DNA from: JALYNX01 sp963746905
GTDB taxonomy: Bacteria > Actinomycetota > Acidimicrobiia > Spongiisociales > ZC4RG35
DNA length: 64,000 nucleotides
Assembly: GCA_963746905.1 (NCBI GenBank)
Contig: CAVVCY010000001.1
Coordinates: forward strand, 124,001-188,000
Direction: 5' to 3'
The notes below the pieces were generated by a model that saw only the letters and a list, made by a program, of their open reading frames with translations, was not told where the DNA came from and did no database searches. Positions 34,667 through 41,965 of this stretch are shown piece by piece; position 1 is the stretch's first letter; every line of letters begins with the position of its first letter. A program made the translations under genes and the position numbers.

Positions 34667-34773
34667 CGAAATCCGAACTTACGCCTTTGACCACCCTGCG
34701 TGAAGAGCTTTGCGACGAAGCGCGAAAACCTCCGATTTCGACGATGTGTAGGGTTCTCCGTCGGAGGTGAAGT

Positions 34774-35238
34774 GTGACCATGGAAGAACAAGAGCGGCAC
34801 CCGTTCCGCACCCTGATGAAGTTCCTCTTCTTCGCAGGATTGGTGGCGGTGATCGCGAGAGTGCTGGCGGCGAAGAGGGCAGAGTTCGTTGGTCTGAGCG
34901 ACTCAGAGGCAAAGGCGAAGTTCGAAGAGACGCTTGGGCCCTGGATCGGTGATGAAAAGGCCGCCGACCTCGCCGATCAGGTCGTGCCCAAGATGAAAGA
35001 CGCCGGGCTGTTCGACGCTAATCCCACCGACAAGGCGATGGACAATGTCAAAGATGCTGCCGGTAAGACGGCAGACGCGGTGAAGGACACGGCGAAGAAG
35101 GCAACCAAGACGGCCAAGGACCTTGGGGGGAAGGCGGCCGAAACGGTGGTCGACGTAACCGACAAGGCCTCCGATGCCATTGGGAACGCAGTCGACGAAG
35201 CGGTCGACAAGATCGAGCAGGTCACCAAGAAGACCTGA
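34774..35238 (+). CDS. membrane-anchored amphipathic-helix repeat protein
   Basis: 154 residues from GTG 34774, six bases after GGAGG (an in-frame ATG at 34780 is less well spaced). A short hydrophobic segment (FLFFAGLVAVIARVLAA) is followed by a small globular part and then about 65 residues of Ala/Lys/Asp/Thr-rich 11-mer-like repeats (DAAGKTADAVKDTAKKATKT, AAETVVDVTDKASDAIGNAV), which form amphipathic helices like LEA or apolipophorin-type proteins. A role in membrane or stress protection is a guess from composition. Confidence 0.7.
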   Translation: MTMEEQERHPFRTLMKFLFFAGLVAVIARVLAAKRAEFVGLSDSEAKAKFEETLGPWIGDEKAADLADQVVPKMKDAGLFDANPTDKAMDNVKDAAGKTADAVKDTAKKATKTAKDLGGKAAETVVDVTDKASDAIGNAVDEAVDKIEQVTKKT

Positions 35239-35248
35239 TAAGTGCTGG

Positions 35249-35304
35249 CCCCCCTCGTCCGCCCCGGAGGGCGGACGGTCCCCCCACTTCGCAGGGGGAC
35301 AACA
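35249..35304. repeat. GC-rich double hairpin, dispersed intergenic element
   Basis: First stem GTCCGCCC-CGGA-GGGCGGAC (35257-35276), second stem GTCCCCC...GGGGGAC (35278-35300) with TTCGCA in the loop, then AAC. The second stem matches elements at 45646 and 53188. It lies just after a stop codon, so it may also terminate transcription. Confidence 0.55.
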
Positions 35305-35337
35305 GAGCTGCCTACCAGACGTTTACGCTTCACCTCC

Positions 35338-35493
35338 GTGACCAACGAAGCCGAGACTGCTGCCTCGTCGAGGCGAGTGATGATCGCCATCGTGATCCTG
35401 TTCATTGCGTTGGTTGCCCTCTGGGCAACCACGAGAATCGACTCGATCGTTGTGCCCGACGCTGAGGCGTTAGCCCACCTGCTCCAGCTCTAA
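35338..35493 (+). CDS. small single-pass membrane protein
   Basis: 51 residues from GTG 35338 (VTNEAETAASSRR then VMIAIVILFIALVALWATTR). One membrane helix with positive residues on the N-side; the C-terminal tail DSIVVPDAEALAHLLQL would be outside. A TACGCT box lies 8 bp before the GTG, so a leaderless transcript is possible. The longer frame from 35242 would read through the hairpin repeat and is rejected. Unknown function. Confidence 0.5.
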   Translation: MTNEAETAASSRRVMIAIVILFIALVALWATTRIDSIVVPDAEALAHLLQL

Positions 35494-35536
35494 TTCGTTC
35501 GCAGCCGGATGGGCCGTTTCCTAGCCTCGGGCCGTT

Positions 35537-36562
35537 ATGGCCCTTCGCATCGAATACGTAGACACCCGGACCGCTCCCGAGAGCGTGCTCTTCGCGATGC
35601 ATGACATGTACCTCGAGATCGACGCCGAAGAGCTTCCCGGCGACCCGCCCACGCCATACGAACAGCGGCTTCTCGATTGGCGCCACCTGCCTGAGAAGGA
35701 ACTGTTCGCTTATTGGGTTCTTTGGGATGACGACGCCGTCGTGGCGACATCGGGCGCCGCGATGGACCTCGAGCAGAACCTGGAAAATTCCTTCGGATGG
35801 GTACATGTTCGGAATGGCCACCGCGGGCGTGGCTACGCCCGGATGGTCGCCAGCCCCATGTTCGACGTGGTCGAAGAGCAAAAGCGGACGCGTTTTGCAT
35901 GTGCCATCCCTCGCGGTTTCGAATCGGCAGCCCTTGCGGAAAAGGCCGGGATGAAGAACGCCTTTCATGCCCAACGAAGCAGGCTCATCCTTGACGACTT
36001 GGACTGGGACCTGGTCGACGGATGGGTGGCACAGGCTTCGCAGCGCGCCACTGACTACAACCTTCTATTTCTGCCACCTCCGATTCCAGAAGAGCACCTG
36101 CAGGCGTACTGCGATCTTCACGATGTGATGAACACTGCTCCGTTGGAGGACTACGAGAGAGACCCTGAGGTGGTCACTCCCGAAATATGGCGGGATCTCG
36201 AACAGATGGATCGCAACCGGCAGACTGAATTTCTGGTCTACGTGGCGCGGCACAAAGAGTCGGGGCGGTTTGTAGGGCTCACCGAGCTGATCTACCAGCG
36301 CCTCAACCCAACTCAGGCCTTTCAGGCGGACACCGGAGTGGAAGCGGCCCATCGTGAAAAGGGTCTGGGTCGATGGCTGAAGGCGGCGATGCTGCAACAG
36401 ATTCGGTCTGACTATCCCCTCGTCGAGAGGATCGATACCGACAACGCCGGGTCCAACGAGCCCATGCTGAACATCAACATCACACTCGGGTTCAAGCCGA
36501 TCCTGATGAACCATATCTGGCAGGGAGATGTGGCCACTATCAGGGAGCGCCTGGCGGTCTAG
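35537..36562 (+). CDS. tandem GNAT-domain acetyltransferase
   Basis: 341 residues with two GNAT folds. The first (about 1-160) has VHVRNGHRGRGYARMVASPM, a well-kept acetyl-CoA loop. The second (about 180-341) has VEAAHREKGLGRWLKAAMLQ and DTDNAGSNEPMLNINITLGF. Both CoA loops look usable. Two-domain GNAT proteins include mycothiol synthase, but this one lacks obvious MshD-specific features, so I leave the substrate open. It ends 18 bp from the convergent response regulator stop. Confidence 0.82.
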   Translation: MALRIEYVDTRTAPESVLFAMHDMYLEIDAEELPGDPPTPYEQRLLDWRHLPEKELFAYWVLWDDDAVVATSGAAMDLEQNLENSFGWVHVRNGHRGRGYARMVASPMFDVVEEQKRTRFACAIPRGFESAALAEKAGMKNAFHAQRSRLILDDLDWDLVDGWVAQASQRATDYNLLFLPPPIPEEHLQAYCDLHDVMNTAPLEDYERDPEVVTPEIWRDLEQMDRNRQTEFLVYVARHKESGRFVGLTELIYQRLNPTQAFQADTGVEAAHREKGLGRWLKAAMLQQIRSDYPLVERIDTDNAGSNEPMLNINITLGFKPILMNHIWQGDVATIRERLAV

Positions 36563-36580
36563 CCCGCCAATCGCCTTCGG

Positions 36581-37258
36581 CTAGAGCTCGTCCCAGCTCT
36601 CCGCCGGCTCCGCGTTCTCGTGCTCCCCTTCGATCCTGGCCACATATGCCGCCGCCTCACTGCGGCGACTCATCCCCATCTTCGCCAGGAGGTTCGAGAC
36701 GTAGTTCTTTACTGTCTTCTCGGCGAGGAACATCTTTTCGGCGATCTGGCGGTTGGTCATTCCATCAGCGATGTACTCGACGATGGTCCTCTCTTGCTTG
36801 GAGAGCTTGGCCAGCAGCGGGTCGTCCTTTGGACCGCTGCGGAGCCGCTCGAATAGACGCTCGGTCATCACGGGGTCGAGAAGCGATTCTCCGGCGCCGA
36901 CCTTGCGGATGCTTTCCACCAGGTCCGTGGCTTTGACACGCTTCAGTACGTAGCCCGATGCGCCGGCCAGGATCGCTGCCATCAGTGCCTCCTCGTCGGC
37001 GAACGAGGTGAGGATCAGAACCTTCACCTCCGGGAAGCGGGAGCGGATGTCCCGACACGCTTCCACGCCACTCCGATCAGGCAGACGCACATCGAGCACC
37101 ACCACGTCGGGCTGGTCGAAACCCACCCTTCTCAGCCCCTCACTGGCGCTTCCCGCTTCACCCACGACTTCCATGTCGTCCTGAGAATCGATGAGCCCTT
37201 TGAGCCCGGCGCGGACTACTTCGTGGTCGTCAACCAGCAAGACTCGTAGCTTGGGCAC
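36581..37258 (-). CDS. NarL/LuxR-family response regulator (DevR-like)
   Basis: 225 residues from GTG 37258 (MPKLRVLLVDDHEVVRAGLK); the frame upstream to 37399 is antisense to the kinase. Receiver: LLVDDHE pocket, phosphoacceptor Asp in VVVLDVRLPDRSG (about residue 54), ILTSFADE, YVLKRVK. Output: LuxR HTH LSKQERTIVEYIADGMTNRQ followed by EKTVKNYVSNLLAKMG. ANGMTNRQ and KNYVSNLL resemble DevR/DosR. A TAACTT box 8 bp before the GTG suggests a leaderless mRNA. Divergent from its probable kinase at 37296. Confidence 0.92.
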   Translation of the reverse strand: MPKLRVLLVDDHEVVRAGLKGLIDSQDDMEVVGEAGSASEGLRRVGFDQPDVVVLDVRLPDRSGVEACRDIRSRFPEVKVLILTSFADEEALMAAILAGASGYVLKRVKATDLVESIRKVGAGESLLDPVMTERLFERLRSGPKDDPLLAKLSKQERTIVEYIADGMTNRQIAEKMFLAEKTVKNYVSNLLAKMGMSRRSEAAAYVARIEGEHENAEPAESWDEL

Positions 37259-37266
37259 GGGTACAG

Positions 37267-37287
37267 AAGTTAGCCGGTGGTTAACGT
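37267..37287. promoter_or_regulatory. divergent -10 boxes for the regulator/kinase pair
   Basis: On the minus strand TAACTT (37272-37267) is 8 bp from GTG 37258; on the plus strand TAACGT (37282-37287) is 8 bp from ATG 37296. The intergenic gap is only 37 bp, so both transcripts are probably leaderless and could be co-repressed. Confidence 0.5.
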
Positions 37288-37295
37288 CTTCAGGA

Positions 37296-38408
37296 ATGCC
37301 GCAGCGTGATTTGCTCAGCCGGCTTCCGGACCTCATAGAAGCGGCAGCGTCGGTAATCGAAGCGGGGGATCTCCAACAGCTGTTGCGACGGCTCGTCACC
37401 GAAGCTCGCGTCGCAACCGGCGCCCCCTATTGCGCCTTGGGAGTCATCGGAGAGCACGGGGTGTTGGTCGAATTCATCCACGAGGGCATGGATCCCGAAA
37501 CCGTGGCAAGTATTGGCGCCCTTCCCAAGGGCCTCGGAGTGCTCGGCACAGTGGTCCGAGAGAAGAGGACGATTCGGCTCGATTCGATCGGGGACCATCC
37601 GGATTCCTATGGATTTCCCCCGAACCATCCTCCGATGGGTTCGTTTCTCGGGGTGCCTGTCATCGCAGGCGGGCGAGCATTCGGCAATCTCTACCTCGCC
37701 GACAAAGAGGGAGGCTTCACCGACTCCGACGTGGCGACCATCGAGGCCCTGAGTCGGATAGCCGGATCGGCCCTTACAAACGCCCGGCTGCATGAGAGGT
37801 TGCGCGGGGTTGCGGTCATCGAGGACCGGGAGCGAATAGCCCGCGACCTTCATGACTCCGTGATCCAGGATCTCTTCGCCGTTGGGCTCGGCCTGCAGGG
37901 GGTATCCGGGCGAATCACCGACGAGAGCGTGGCTGCCACACTCGAGAATGCCGTCGACCGACTCGACGCCGCGGTCGAGACCTTGCGCAACTACGTGTTT
38001 CAGCTCCGCGGCGGTCCGAGACAGCCACTCCAACTCGAAGATCGGCTTCAGGATCTCGTGGCCCGCATGGGCTCCGCCTATCCGAGCGAGGTGCGCCTCG
38101 AGCTTGCGATTACTCAGACCGGGACTGAAGGTCTCCAGGAGGAGATCCTCAAACTTGTGACGGAAGCACTGAGCAATGCACTCCGCCACTCGGGAGCTGT
38201 TCATGTATATGTACTCGTCGAATCAGATTCCTCCGGATGGCGTCTGAGAGTCCAGGACGATGGCAGCGGTTTCGACACGAATTCAGAGAGCCCGGGGATG
38301 GGACTCGGCAATCTCACCGAACGGACGGCCAGCCTGGGTGGGAGCGCCGTCATTACCAGCAGCCCAGGCATCGGCACCATCATCGAGATCAAGCTTCCCG
38401 CTAGCTGA
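37296..38408 (+). CDS. GAF-domain sensor histidine kinase (DevS-like, HisKA_3)
   Basis: 370 residues from ATG 37296 (MPQRDLLSRLPDLIEAAASV); no membrane segment, so cytosolic. One GAF domain (about 25-165: TEARVATGAPYCALGVIGEH, GVPVIAGGRAFGNLYLADKE), then HisKA_3 with ERIARDLHDSVIQDLFAVGL (His about residue 187) and HATPase with VTEALSNALRHSGA and GMGLGNLTERTASLGG. DevS/DosT kinases use haem-bound GAF domains to sense oxygen or NO; whether this GAF binds haem cannot be seen. It overlaps the convergent SRPBCC gene by 8 bp. Confidence 0.9.
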   Translation: MPQRDLLSRLPDLIEAAASVIEAGDLQQLLRRLVTEARVATGAPYCALGVIGEHGVLVEFIHEGMDPETVASIGALPKGLGVLGTVVREKRTIRLDSIGDHPDSYGFPPNHPPMGSFLGVPVIAGGRAFGNLYLADKEGGFTDSDVATIEALSRIAGSALTNARLHERLRGVAVIEDRERIARDLHDSVIQDLFAVGLGLQGVSGRITDESVAATLENAVDRLDAAVETLRNYVFQLRGGPRQPLQLEDRLQDLVARMGSAYPSEVRLELAITQTGTEGLQEEILKLVTEALSNALRHSGAVHVYVLVESDSSGWRLRVQDDGSGFDTNSESPGMGLGNLTERTASLGGSAVITSSPGIGTIIEIKLPAS

Positions 38409-38859
38409 TCGACGGCTCGGTTGCCACGGCCTCTGCGATCCGATCAACCCAGTTCTGCACCGTTGAGTCGGCCACTCGGCGGAGCGCGATACGGTCGACC
38501 ACCTTGCCCAAGGGTCCCATCGGGGGCTCGTAGGTTCCCTCGAAGCTGATCCGGGTTCCGATCGAGCCGACATGAGAGAGGACCAGATCTCCGGTCATCG
38601 TTGGGAACAGGGAACTGGCACCGGTGGCAACCCATTTGATCGGATAGACAAGGCCTTTGCGCTGGACCTCGTGCGGGCCTATTTCCAGCTTGACCTCTTT
38701 GGCTAGCCCGTCGACGCTCGGGCCGACTCGAGCTCGGAGCGATTCCCCCTCCCTATAGGCGACGCCTGCCCATTCGTAGAGGTTGGCGTTGACTGCGTCG
38801 AAGCGTTGTTCGACTGTTCCCAGCGGGACGTGCACGAAAGCGGCGCAGTGGACGAACAT
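38401..38859 (-). CDS. SRPBCC-fold (START/polyketide-cyclase-like) protein
   Basis: 152 residues: FVHVPLGTVEQRFDAVNANL opens the fold, RISFEGTYEPPMGPLGKVVD sits in the last strands and helix start, and a long C-terminal helix follows (TVQNWVDRIAEAVA). The fold binds hydrophobic ligands. No catalytic motif is visible. It is separated from the FMN-binding gene upstream by no spare base, so the three genes 39705-38401 form an operon. Confidence 0.7.
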   Translation of the reverse strand: MFVHCAAFVHVPLGTVEQRFDAVNANLYEWAGVAYREGESLRARVGPSVDGLAKEVKLEIGPHEVQRKGLVYPIKWVATGASSLFPTMTGDLVLSHVGSIGTRISFEGTYEPPMGPLGKVVDRIALRRVADSTVQNWVDRIAEAVATEPSIS

Positions 38860-39321
38860 CTAGAGGCGACCAGGTCGGGTCTGATGGGACAACCCGCGTC
38901 CGGAGACCATGCCCGTGATCTTGTCGATCGACACCTCGACAACATGGGGGAAGGTGGCCATTGCCTGAAACCCGCTCCGACTCAAAGGCGACCCCATGTA
39001 CTTCACGTACTTGGCGTAGAGCAACTCGACAGTCTGGGTCGTGGTGGCCGGATCCGTGCGCTCCACAGCCCTGCCCTCCACTATGACGCTGATCCAATCA
39101 CCCGTTTCCTCATCGAAGCGACAAGCCTCGATCGAGACTCTTGGGTTGGCGATGAGGCCTTCGAAACGCTTACCGGGCTTCGTCCTGAACAGCACACGAT
39201 CTCCATCGAGGACGAACGACACCGGGCTCACATATGGGTCACCTTCGGAGACGACCCCTATGTGAGCCACCATCGCGCCGGCGAAGAACTGCCGCGCTTC
39301 TTCCTCCGTGATCGGCTCCAT
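38860..39321 (-). CDS. pyridoxamine-5'-phosphate-oxidase-like flavin-binding protein
   Basis: 153 residues with the split-barrel FMN fold: ITEEEARQFFAGAMVAHIGV, VSEGDPYVSPVSFVLDGDRV, FRTKPGKRFEGLIANPRVSI and WISVIVEGRAVE. The family binds FMN, F420 or haem and includes reductases and stress proteins rather than true PdxH. It lies between an SRPBCC gene and a CBS gene. A role in redox stress is inferred. Confidence 0.82.
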   Translation of the reverse strand: MEPITEEEARQFFAGAMVAHIGVVSEGDPYVSPVSFVLDGDRVLFRTKPGKRFEGLIANPRVSIEACRFDEETGDWISVIVEGRAVERTDPATTTQTVELLYAKYVKYMGSPLSRSGFQAMATFPHVVEVSIDKITGMVSGRGLSHQTRPGRL

Positions 39322-39324
39322 CGA

Positions 39325-39705
39325 TCACACCACAGAAGGCCCGGTCATCGCCCACAGCACGTCTTTGATCGAGATCATCCCGAGGATTCGGGATCCATCG
39401 GTCACGGGGATGTGCCGATAACCGCTGGCGAGCATCCATTCCGCCGCCTCGGTCACCTGCATGTCCGGGTCGATCGAATCCGGATACGCCGTCATCCACT
39501 TGCCGACCGTTTCCAGATCCAGATCAGCTCCCACCGCCACCGCGTCCAGGACGTCACGCTCGGTGAGGATGCCCTCCAAGGCACCGTCGACTTCGATGGC
39601 TACCGAACCCACCCCGTTGTCCTTCATGCTGACAGCGGCGTTGCGGATCGTGGCGTCAGGCGCCACCCATATCACTTCCCCACCAACCAACTCACGGACT
39701 GTCAT
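39325..39705 (-). CDS. two-CBS-domain protein
   Basis: 126 residues from ATG 39705 (GGGAG just upstream; ATG 39735 is an alternative). CBS1: MTVRELVGGEVIWVAPDATI to GILTERDVLDAV. CBS2: VGKWMTAYPDSIDPDMQVTE to GMISIKDVLWAM. The GILTERD and GMISIKD ends are the typical nucleotide-binding edges. It resembles Hrp1-type stand-alone CBS proteins induced in mycobacterial hypoxia; binding of adenine nucleotides is expected but not shown. Confidence 0.88.
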   Translation of the reverse strand: MTVRELVGGEVIWVAPDATIRNAAVSMKDNGVGSVAIEVDGALEGILTERDVLDAVAVGADLDLETVGKWMTAYPDSIDPDMQVTEAAEWMLASGYRHIPVTDGSRILGMISIKDVLWAMTGPSVV

Positions 39706-39830
39706 CAGCTCCCTTTCTCTGCTTGAGGCCATCATCGGGCGGCGGAGAGGAGCCGGGGAGCGGCTTTAGTCCCAAGTTGAAGGGACCTATGCGCCTAGGG
39801 CGCGGGAGTGCCGCTTCTTACCTTGGCCTG

Positions 39831-41204
39831 ATGACACCACGACTTCATGAACCAGAAGACCAGTCGACCAAGCACGTGCTCGACCGTCTTCTCGTCCTGG
39901 TGGCCGTCATGGGAGCGGCATTTGCGATCATGGCTGCAGTGGTCGCCATTCGCGGCGACGGAGCGGCGGCGGCAGCAACGGGCGGTGAACAGCAGTCCGG
40001 TCATGTCAGTCTCAGTGAGTTTTCCATCGATGGTGACCTCGAATTCGCACCGGGACCGGTGGCGCTGCATGTTTCGAACGACGGTTCGCAGACGCACAAC
40101 CTCTCTGTTGAAGGTGGCGGTGCGACCCCGGATATCAACGCCGGCGACTCGGCCCAGCTCGACCTTGGTGATCTCGCTGAAGGCACCTATGTTGTTTTCT
40201 GCTCGATTCCGGGTCATCGCGACGCCGGGATGGAGGGCACGCTGATGGTCGGGAGTGGTGCCGTGGGCGAGGAAGGCCAGGGGAACCACACTGCCGCGGA
40301 CTGGGCAGAGATGGACCAGATGATGACCGACTCGATGTTGGCCTTCCCTGCCGCCACTGAAGGCAAGGGCAATCAGCTTCTCGAACCCACGGTGCTCGCC
40401 GACGGCACCAAGGAGTTCCACCTCACCGCAGCCATCACCAAGTGGGAGGTAGCCCCGGGGAAGATCGTTGATGCCTGGACGTACAACGGCATGGTGCCAG
40501 CGCCGATGATCCGGGTCGACGTGGGCGACCGGGTTCGTGTTGTTCTCGACAACCAATTGCCAATGGGGACCGACATCCACTGGCACGGGGTCAAGGTCCC
40601 GAACGAGATGGATGGAGTATCACCGCTTACCCAGCCGCTGGTGGAGCCGGGAGAGACCTTCGTGTACGAATTCACGGCCACCGAGCCCGCGATCGCGATG
40701 TACCACGCCCATCACCACGCAGAGATGCAGGTTCCAAACGGATTGTTCGGCACCTTCATCGTGGGGGAGACCCCGGTCCCGAGGGGTCAGACGGTTTCCG
40801 GGGTTGAGATTCCCGCGGATTTGGAAGTCTCTCAGGAGATCCCACTCGTTCTCAACGACGCCGGCGTGATCGGGCTCACTCTCAACGCCAAGTCGTTCCC
40901 GGCAACCGAGCCCTACACCGGCAAGGTGGGGGACTGGGTGGTGGTCCACTATTACAACGAGGGGCTGCAGATTCACCCCATGCATCAACACCAGTTCCCA
41001 CAGCTGGTGTTCGCGAAAGACGGCATCCCGCTTGATCATCCTTACTGGGCCGACACCGTGGCTATTGCCCCTGGCGAGCGCTACTCAGTCTTGTTCCAGC
41101 TTGCCGACCCGGGGGTCTGGGTCTGGCACTGCCACATTCTCAATCACGTCGAGAGTGACACCGGCATGTTCGGGATGGTCACGGCGTGGATCGTCGAGGA
41201 GTGA
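39831..41204 (+). CDS. membrane-anchored plastocyanin-multicopper oxidase fusion
   Basis: 457 residues from ATG 39831 (TACCTT box 6 bp upstream; the open frame back to 39723 is dropped). An N-terminal anchor (LLVLVAVMGAAFAIMAAVVA) is followed by a cupredoxin domain (about 60-140) with SQTHNLS and VVFCSIPGHRDAGM, a type 1 copper site. Two more cupredoxin domains form the oxidase: DIHWHGVKVP, MYHAHHHAEMQV, IHPMHQHQFPQ and WHCHILNHVESDTGMFG supply type 1, 2 and 3 ligands. Such proteins oxidise metals or phenols, or reduce nitrite, outside the membrane. The substrate is not fixed. Confidence 0.85.
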   Translation: MTPRLHEPEDQSTKHVLDRLLVLVAVMGAAFAIMAAVVAIRGDGAAAAATGGEQQSGHVSLSEFSIDGDLEFAPGPVALHVSNDGSQTHNLSVEGGGATPDINAGDSAQLDLGDLAEGTYVVFCSIPGHRDAGMEGTLMVGSGAVGEEGQGNHTAADWAEMDQMMTDSMLAFPAATEGKGNQLLEPTVLADGTKEFHLTAAITKWEVAPGKIVDAWTYNGMVPAPMIRVDVGDRVRVVLDNQLPMGTDIHWHGVKVPNEMDGVSPLTQPLVEPGETFVYEFTATEPAIAMYHAHHHAEMQVPNGLFGTFIVGETPVPRGQTVSGVEIPADLEVSQEIPLVLNDAGVIGLTLNAKSFPATEPYTGKVGDWVVVHYYNEGLQIHPMHQHQFPQLVFAKDGIPLDHPYWADTVAIAPGERYSVLFQLADPGVWVWHCHILNHVESDTGMFGMVTAWIVEE

Positions 41205-41222
41205 TCGCTACCTTTCGAAGCG

Positions 41223-41965
41223 ATGCTGAAGAGCCTTTATCCGGAGACGGGCCCTGTTGACGACCTCCTGGGCCTGGTTCTCGGGTCGGTACCGCGCCAC
41301 CATGGGCCGCCCCTGGGTGATGTTGAACATGGTGGCTTCGATTGATGGAGCTACCTCGGTCAATGGTCGGTCGCGGGGAGCTGGCGGACGACGACGACCG
41401 GGCGATGTTCAAGGCTCTTCGGGCAGTTCCAGACATCATCCTGGTGGGTGCGGAAACAGCACGAGCTGACGATTACGGGCCGATCCGCCTCGATGGAGAG
41501 CGGATTGAGAGGCGCCATGCGATGGGCAAACCGGATTTGCCAAAGTTGGCGGTCATCAGTGGGCATCTCAAACTCGACCCGGCGGCCAGGCTTTTCTCCA
41601 ACCCGGCTCTGCCGCCGATCATCCTGACCGGTGGCGATGCGCCCGCAGACCGACTGCAGGCACTTCAATCAATCGCCGACGTCGTGGTGCTCGAAAATCT
41701 GACTATCGAATCGGTGCTCCATTATTTCGAGTCCGGGGTCATCCTTTGCGAGGGAGGGCCCGGTGTAAACGCTCAGCTGGCCGAGGTCGGGGCAATCGAT
41801 GAGTTCAATCTGACAGTTGCACCTCTGATCGTGGGCGGAGCCTCGAAGCGGACGGCTCAGGGGGCTCCAACCCAGGCTTCCAGGAGGATGGTGTTGGACC
41901 GGATCTTGGCCGGAGATCGCTCCCTATTCTTCCGCTACCTAGCGGCACGTGAAGGAGACACATGA
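41223..41965 (+). pseudogene. pyrimidine reductase-like (RibD C-terminal domain) gene split by two +1 frameshifts
   Basis: The N-terminus reads from ATG 41223 (MLKSLYPETGPVDDLLGLVL; TACCTT box 8 bp upstream). One extra G in GGG (41282-41285) and one extra base near 41374-41380 must be removed to join GRYRATMGRPWVMLNMVASI, then DGATSVNGRSGELADDDDRA, to the third frame ending at 41965. The repaired protein is about 246 residues and has the RibD_C marks MVASIDGA, IILVGAETARADDYGP and ILCEGGPGVNAQLAE. It probably reduces a flavin/pterin-like substrate with NADPH. Error or decay cannot be told apart. It is coupled to the next gene by ATGA. Confidence 0.82.

Noticed and set aside
36581..38408. Class of fused regulator-kinase
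   Set aside because: The two are on opposite strands with 37 bp between and separate starts.
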